NCBI GenBank assembly: GCA_032209605.1
Contig: JASFXZ010000001.1
Coordinates: 14,340,256-14,404,255, forward strand
Length of the DNA: 64,000 nucleotides
Direction of reading: 5' to 3'
Origin: Mactromeris polynyma
Lineage: Eukaryota > Mollusca > Bivalvia > Venerida > Mactridae
A model generated the notes under the pieces. That model made no database searches, was not told the origin of the DNA, and worked only from the letters and a program-made list of their open reading frames with translations. Shown here piece after piece: positions 58,441 through 64,000 of the stretch. Numbering within the stretch: the first letter of the stretch is position 1; every line of letters begins with the position of its first letter. The position numbers and the translations under genes are program-made.

Positions 58441-58766
58441 AAACATGGTGTATAAAGGTAAGGTCGACATAAATATCTGGGAAATATCAGATGTAACCAA
58501 TATAGGTACTGTTTACATGTATACGGGGTATTTATAGGTAATGTCTAGTATAACCTACCTAGGTAAGACCAGATATAAACAATGTGTGTATTTTACGTGT
58601 GTACACGGTATAAACTACCCGGGAAAGATTAGATAAAACCAATACAGGTATTGTTGACAAGCATACAGGGAGTTATAGGTAAGGTCTAGAGTAACCTATC
58701 TTGTTAAGGTCAGATATAACTGAAATAGGTACTGTCGGTATGCATACACACTATTTATAGGTAGGG
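58441..58766. repeat. diverged ancestral fringe of the 47-bp array
   Basis: Irregular copies of TATACNGGGNNTTATAGGTAA and GGTCTAG-ATAACCTA in spacings longer than 47 bp, grading into the regular array. Confidence 0.65.
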
Positions 58767-61415
58767 ACTAGTAAAGGGGCTGTTGACACATATACAGGGA
58801 TTTATAGGAAAGGTCTAGTAAAGGAACTGTTGACACATATACAGGGATTTATAGGTAAGGTATAGTCAAGGAACTGTTAACACATATACAGGGATTTATA
58901 GGAAATGTCTAGTAAAGGGGCTGTTAACACATATACAGGGATTTATAGGTAAGGTATAGTCAAGGAACTGTTGACACATATACAGGGATTTATAGGTAAG
59001 GTATAGTCAAGGAACTGTTAACACATATACAGGGATTTATAGGAAAGGTCTAGTAAAGGACTGTTAACACATATACAGGGATTTATAGGAAAGGACTAGT
59101 AAAGGCTCTGTTAACACATATACAGGGATTTATAGGAAAGGTCTAGTAAAGGCTCTGTTAACACATATACAGGGATTTATAGGAAAGGACTAGTAAAGGC
59201 TCTGTTAACACATATACAGGGATTTATAGGAAAGGTCTAGTAAAGGCTCTGTTAACACATATACAGGGATTTATAGGAAAGGTCTAGTAAAGGCTCTGTT
59301 AACACATATACAGGGATTTATAGGAAAGGTCTAGTAAAGGAACTGTTGACACATATACAGGGATTTATAGGTAAGGTATAGTCAAGGAACTGTTAACACA
59401 TATACAGGGATTTATAGGAAAGGTCTAGTAAAGGACTGTTAACACATATACAGGGATTTATAGGAAAGGACTAGTAAAGGCTCTGTTAACACATATACAG
59501 GGATTTATAGGAAAGGTCTAGTAAAGGCTCTGTTAACACATATACAGGGATTTATAGGAAAGGTCTAGTAAAGGCTCTGTTAACACATATACAGGGATTT
59601 ATAGGAAAGGACTAGTAAAGGCTCTGTTAACACATATACAGGGATTTATAGGAAAGGTCTAGTAAAGGCTCTGTTAACACATATACAGGGATTTATAGGA
59701 AAGGTCTAGTAAAGGAACTGTTGACACATATACAGGGATTTATAGGTAAGGTATAGTCAAGGAACTGTTAACACATATACAGGGATTTATAGGAAATGTC
59801 TAGTAAAGGGGCTGTAAACACATATACAGGGATTTATAGGTAAGGTATAGTCAAGGAACTGTTGACACATATACAGGGATTTATAGGTAAGGTATAGTCA
59901 AGGAACTGTTAACACATATACAGGGATTTATAGGAAAGGTCTAGTAAAGGACTGTTAACACATATACAGGGATTTATAGGAAAGGACTAGTAAAGGCTCT
60001 GTTAACACATATACAGGGATTTATAGGAAAGGTCTAGTAAAGGCTCTGTTAACACATATACAGGGATTTATAGGAAAGGTCTAGTAAAGGCTCTGTTAAC
60101 ACATATACAGGGATTTATAGGAAAGGACTAGTAAAGGCTCTGTTAACACATATACAGGGATTTATAGGAAAGGTCTAGTAAAGGCTCTGTTAACACATAT
60201 ACAGGGATTTATAGGAAAGGTCTAGTAAAGGCTCTGTTAACACATATACAGGGATTTATAGGAAAGGACTAGTAAAGGCTCTGTTAACACATATACAGGG
60301 ATTTATAGGAAAGGTCTAGTAAAGGCTCTGTTAACACATATACAGGGATTTATAGGTAAGGTATAGTCAAGGAACTGTTAACACATATACAGGGATTTAT
60401 AGGAAAGGTCTAGTAAAGGACTGTTAACACATATACAGGGATTTATAGGAAAGGACTAGTAAAGGCTCTGTTAACACATATACAGGGATTTATAGGAAAG
60501 GTCTAGTAAAGGAACTGTTAACACATATACAGGGATTTATAGGAAAGGACTAGTAAAGGCACTGTTGACACATATACAGGGATTTATAGGAAAGGTCTAG
60601 TAAAGGAACTGTTGACACGTACACATGGATGTATAGGAAATGTATAGTAAAGGCACAGTTGACATATATACATGGATGTATGGGAAGGGTCTAGTAAAGG
60701 CGCTGTTGACACGAACACAGGGATTTAAAGGAAATGCTTAGTAAAGGCACAGTTGACATATATACATGGATTTATAGGAAATGTCTGGTAAAGGCACTGT
60801 TGACACATATACAGGGATTTATAGGTAAGTTCTAGTAAAGGCACTGTTGACACATATACAGGTATTGATAGGTAAGGTCTAGTAAAGGAACTGTTGACAC
60901 ATATACAGGGATTTATAGGTAAGGTCTAGTAAAGGCACTGTTGACACGTACACAGGGATTTATAGGTAAGGTCTAGTAAAGGCACTGTTGACACATATAC
61001 AGGGATTTATAGGTAAGTTCTAGTAAAGGCACTGTTGACACATATACAGGGATTTATAGGTAAGGTATAGTAAAGGCACTGTTGGCACATATACAGGGAT
61101 TTATAGGTAAGGTCTAGTAAAGGAACTGTTGAAACATATACAGAGATTTATAGGTAAGGTCTAGTAAAGGCACTGTTGACACATATACAGAGATTTATAG
61201 GTAAGGTCTAGTAAAGGCACTGTTGACACATATACAGAGATTTATAGGTAAGGTCTAGTAAAGGAACTGTTGACACATATACAGAGATTTATAGGTAAGG
61301 TCTAGTAAAGGCACTGTTGACACATATACAGGGATTTAAAGGTAAGGTCTAATAATGGAACTGTTGACACATATACAGAGATTCATAGGTAAGGTCTAGT
61401 AAAGGTAATGTTGAC
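58767..61415. repeat. 47-bp minisatellite, about 56 copies, with higher-order blocks
   Basis: The unit is TTAACACATATACAGGGATT then TATAGGAAAGGTCTAGTAAA then GGCTCTG. Variants are TTGACAC, GGTAAGGTATAGTCAAGGAA and GGACTAG. A 46-bp variant (AAAGGACTGTT) recurs at about 59058, 59433, 59949 and 60418, spaced 375, 516 and 469 bp (8, 11 and 10 units less one base). The same neighbours follow each time, so blocks of 8-11 units have been duplicated. The right third (after about 60600) is older and more diverged. Confidence 0.95.
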
Positions 61416-61715
61416 ACGTCAAATAAATCATATCTACGTAATGCTGTCATGAATTCACAATATGTGTAGGGAATAGCAAATAAATCATATCTACGTAATG
61501 CTGTCATGAATTCACAATATTTGTAGGGAATAGCAAATAAATCATATCTACGTAATGCTGTCATGAATTCACACTATTTACAGGGAAGGTCAAATAAATT
61601 ATATCTACGTAATACTGTTATGAATTCACACTATTTGTAGGGAATGTCAAATAAATCGTATCTACGTAATAATGCTGTCATGAATTCAGACACTTTAAAG
61701 GGAATGTCAAATAAA
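61416..61715. repeat. 57-bp minisatellite, about five copies
   Basis: The unit is CAAATAAATCATATCTACGT then AATGCTGTCATGAATTCACA and (A/C)TATTTGTAGGGAATAG, joined without a gap to the 47-bp array. Copies diverge to the right. Confidence 0.92.
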
Positions 61716-61925
61716 ACATGCCTAGGTTCTGTTGTCGTAGATCCAACGTGTCTATAGGTAATATCTGAAACAATCTGTCTAGGTGTACATGCTTAAAGTC
61801 TCTTGTCACCTATTAAGGTCATGGTTGCCTTTTATTTATAGGTTAGGTACATTTCAGTGCAATAGTCAGAAGTTTAAATGGTTTTCCCATATTTGTTATA
61901 TTGATCAATAGAACGATTCAATATA
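61716..61925. other. spacer with a few diverged GTCTAGGT-type motifs
   Basis: Short unique stretch between the 57-bp array and the Tc1-like element; motifs such as GGTTAGGTAC and TAGGTGTACATG vaguely echo the fringe of the 47-bp array. Confidence 0.4.
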
Positions 61926-62155
61926 TACTGAAACGAAAAAGAAAGTGTGCACTTGGTTAGAGGGAATTTTTGGTATCAAAATGTGCAAAAATGTATTGGC
62001 AACACGATGTTTTACTTTTAAATGAAATTTGATAATTATCAGAACATTGTTTTACGTGTGAATAACGTAGGGGTGAAAAGTAAAAGTTGCAGATTTGTAA
62101 TGTTTTGTAACTGCTTTTTTGCCTTCGGATATTTGTCAAGTTACGTGACAATTAA

Positions 62156-63628
62156 TCAGTATATGTTGTGGCCTCCTCGTCTACGGATCAATGCAAGTAT
62201 TCTAGATCGCATGGACCTGACGTAACGTCTTATGACGTCGGCGGGAATGGCGTTCCATTCATGAACTAAGGTTGCACACAAGTCATTGATATTGTTGGTA
62301 ACATGGTTTTTCCTTGCTCTCCGACCAAGCAAATGCCATAAATGTTCAATGGCATTCATGTCCGGAGAGCAAGCCGGCCAAGGTAAGACGTTAACGTTAT
62401 TTCTAGCGAGATAATTCCTGGTAAGTATAGCAGTATGTGGCCTAGCGTTATCATGCATTAAACAACCAAGGTTCTGTTGTAGGAAAGGAATAACAACTGG
62501 GCGTAAAACTTGGTCAACATAACCTTGGGCATTTAAATTACCATGAATAACAACAAGGTCTGTTTTCCTACCGCTCATAATACCTCCCCAGATCATTACA
62601 CTACCCCCTCCAAAACGATCTCGCTCTAATAAACAGTTCTGGTCAAAACGTTCCCCTTTACGTCTAAATACCCGAACTCTACCGTCAGCAGTGCTAAGGT
62701 TAAATCGCGACTCCTCACTAAAGAGCACCCTAGACCACATGGCACGGTTCCAACGGAGATGACGGCGGGCCCAGACCAGTCTGAGAGCACGATGTCTGTT
62801 ATTAAGGATCTGGCCTACATAAGGCCTCCTAGCCCTTAACGGGTTTGCATTGGCCCGCAGTCGGTTTAGAACCGTATCCCTACATACGCCAAGCTCTCGC
62901 GCAGTGCTTGTAGCGGTTTTGAACCGATGACGTAAGTGCGTCAACGTCATATGTCTATCCTGACGTGCCGTTGTCACCTTCGGTCTACCGGATCGTGGAC
63001 GATCTCTAACGCTTCCATTCTGATGGTAACGTCGTCGGAGTTTTATTATGGTATTTCTATGGCAGTTAAACTGCCTAGCGACGTCAGCAACGCTGACGCC
63101 GGCTGCGAGTTGCAGAAGTGCCTGAATCCCTTTACGTCTAAATACCCGAACTCTACCGTCAGCAGTGCTAAGGTTAAATCGCGACTCCTCACTAAAGAGC
63201 ACCCTAGACCACATGGCACGGTTCCAACGGAGATGACGGCGGGCCCAGACCAGTCTGAGAGCACGATGTCTGTTATTAAGGATCTGGCCTACATAAGGCC
63301 TCCTAGCCCTTAACGGGTTTGCATTGGCCCGCAGTCGGTTTAGAACCGTATCCCTACATACGCCAAGCTCTCGCGCAGTGCTTGTAGCGGTTTTGAACCG
63401 ATGACGTAAGTGCGTCAACGTCATATGTCTATCCTGACGTGCCGTTGTCACCTTCGGTCTACCGGATCGTGGACGATCTCTAACGCTTCCATTCTGATGG
63501 TAACGTCGTCGGAGTTTTATTATGGTATTTCTATGGCATTTAAACTGCCTAGCGACGTCAGCAACGCTGACGCCGGCTGCGAGTTGCAGAAGTGCCTGAA
63601 TTCGTTCGTTTTCTTGAAGCCGTGGCAT
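62156..63628 (-). CDS. Tc1-like transposase, 490 codons with duplicated N-terminal two-thirds
   Basis: Cut-and-paste DNA transposase of the Tc1 group, acting in the nucleus on its own inverted repeats. Residues 10-60 and 61-105 form the bipartite paired-like DNA-binding region, with SGRPKVT as the linker. Residues 10-167 are repeated almost exactly as 168-325, and only then does the catalytic domain run to the end. DNARPH carries the second Asp (D393) and NAIEHLW the Glu (E428), with exactly 34 residues between, as in DD34E. The position of the first Asp, normally FSDES, reads FSEES in both copies (E147, E305). Without the repeat the protein would be 332 residues, normal for the family. The frame is open from MPRLQENER to TGA. 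Doubling and the Asp-to-Glu change make activity unlikely (inference). An ATG at 63628 gives the family-typical start. Confidence 0.9.
   Translation of the reverse strand: MPRLQENERIQALLQLAAGVSVADVARQFKCHRNTIIKLRRRYHQNGSVRDRPRSGRPKVTTARQDRHMTLTHLRHRFKTATSTARELGVCRDTVLNRLRANANPLRARRPYVGQILNNRHRALRLVWARRHLRWNRAMWSRVLFSEESRFNLSTADGRVRVFRRKGIQALLQLAAGVSVADVARQFNCHRNTIIKLRRRYHQNGSVRDRPRSGRPKVTTARQDRHMTLTHLRHRFKTATSTARELGVCRDTVLNRLRANANPLRARRPYVGQILNNRHRALRLVWARRHLRWNRAMWSRVLFSEESRFNLSTADGRVRVFRRKGERFDQNCLLERDRFGGGSVMIWGGIMSGRKTDLVVIHGNLNAQGYVDQVLRPVVIPFLQQNLGCLMHDNARPHTAILTRNYLARNNVNVLPWPACSPDMNAIEHLWHLLGRRARKNHVTNNINDLCATLVHEWNAIPADVIRRYVRSMRSRILALIRRRGGHNIY
62654..63601 (-). repeat. 474-bp in-frame tandem duplication in the transposase gene
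   Basis: Copy 1 is 63128-63601 and copy 2 is 62654-63127. By eye they differ at one base (T at about 63539 against G at about 63065 on the plus strand, giving Lys or Asn) apart from the join. Length 474 is a multiple of 3, so the frame continues through the junction. Confidence 0.95.
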
Positions 63629-64000
63629 CTTGTTTACGAGTGAAATTCAAAAGTGAACTGTGATTTATTATTGCATAACAAGTAAAGATATCGGTCAGGG
63701 TCAACCTGTACCTGTAGACACGTTGCACGGGTAGCACGAGCGAAAAGTTGCATAATAGCCTGCTGTCAATTTGAAAGCCGTCTATGCGCTTAAATATAGG
63801 GTAAATGGGTGCAATGTGTAAAGGGTTATTTTCTTCACTCATGATGATAAATCCGTATATCTAAACTTTGTAACAAAAAGGTTATGCCCAATATAAAAGT
63901 GCACACTTTCTTTTTCGTGTTAGTATATTTATCATTGATACAATTAATTATGTCGATATTCAACCGATTACGGAAGGATATTCTATTCTATTTATTATGC

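Larger units (their letters stand above)
61928..63923 (-). mobile_element. near-complete Tc1-like DNA transposon with internal duplication
   Basis: Both ends share ACGAAAAAGAAAGTGTGCAC read inward (left 61933-61952, right 63918-63899). The similarity extends outward as CTGAA and CTAAC to a flanking TA on each side (61926-61927, 63924-63925), as expected for Tc1/mariner insertion. Inside is one transposase gene on the minus strand. Total length is 1996 bp. Subtracting the 474-bp internal duplication gives 1522 bp, a normal Tc1-like size. The inverted repeats are short (about 30 bp). Exact outer ends are inferred from the TA positions. Confidence 0.88.

Overview
This is invertebrate animal nuclear DNA, AT-rich and gene-poor, most likely from a lophotrochozoan such as a bivalve mollusc. 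The evidence is the mobile-element content: decayed non-LTR retrotransposons, a hAT remnant, a Tc1-like transposon, TA-flanked MITEs, and a tRNA-headed SINE with a body resembling molluscan SINEs. There are no operons, ribosome binding sites or CRISPR arrays. The taxon assignment is inference; no rRNA or marker gene is present.

More than half of the window is tandem repeat, in at least twelve unrelated arrays: 35 bp (1-1187), 39 bp (9415-10238), a 32-34 bp TG-rich unit (14933-20480), 33/34 bp (20819-25060), an 85-88 bp satellite of about 17 kb with higher-order structure (27174-44205), 45 bp (48563-48967), 31 bp (51886-52049), 33 bp (52150-53040), 80 bp (53800-54350), two related 27-bp arrays (55474-57215), 47 bp (58767-61415) and 57 bp (61416-61715). 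The long open frames in these arrays, up to 1461 codons, are by-products of stop-free repeat units and are not proposed as genes.

Between the arrays lie mobile-element remains. The best is a decayed LINE on the minus strand (about 3714-7135). It carries three nested insertions: a 159-bp MITE, a copy of an unclassified dispersed repeat, and a 714-bp MITE. Removing either MITE together with one TA rejoins the LINE reading frame. A second, unrelated LINE reverse-transcriptase piece lies at 3109-3489. A 289-bp MITE is at 7793-8081, the dispersed repeat recurs at about 9.2, 11.8, 14.2 and 53.2 kb, a SINE with a perfect 13-bp target duplication is at 47503-47798, and a hAT end is at 49098-49560.

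The right edge holds a nearly complete Tc1-like element (61928-63923). Its 490-codon transposase frame contains an in-frame tandem duplication of 474 bp that doubles the DNA-binding region, and the usual first catalytic Asp is Glu in both copies. The only candidate host-type coding sequence is at 48167-48440, an exon-like piece resembling a SWIM/YqaJ-type protein family. It sits behind a compact promoter-like cluster (CRE, NRF-1 and YY1 motifs) but carries an in-frame stop and a frameshift. The remaining single-copy stretches contain nothing I recognise.
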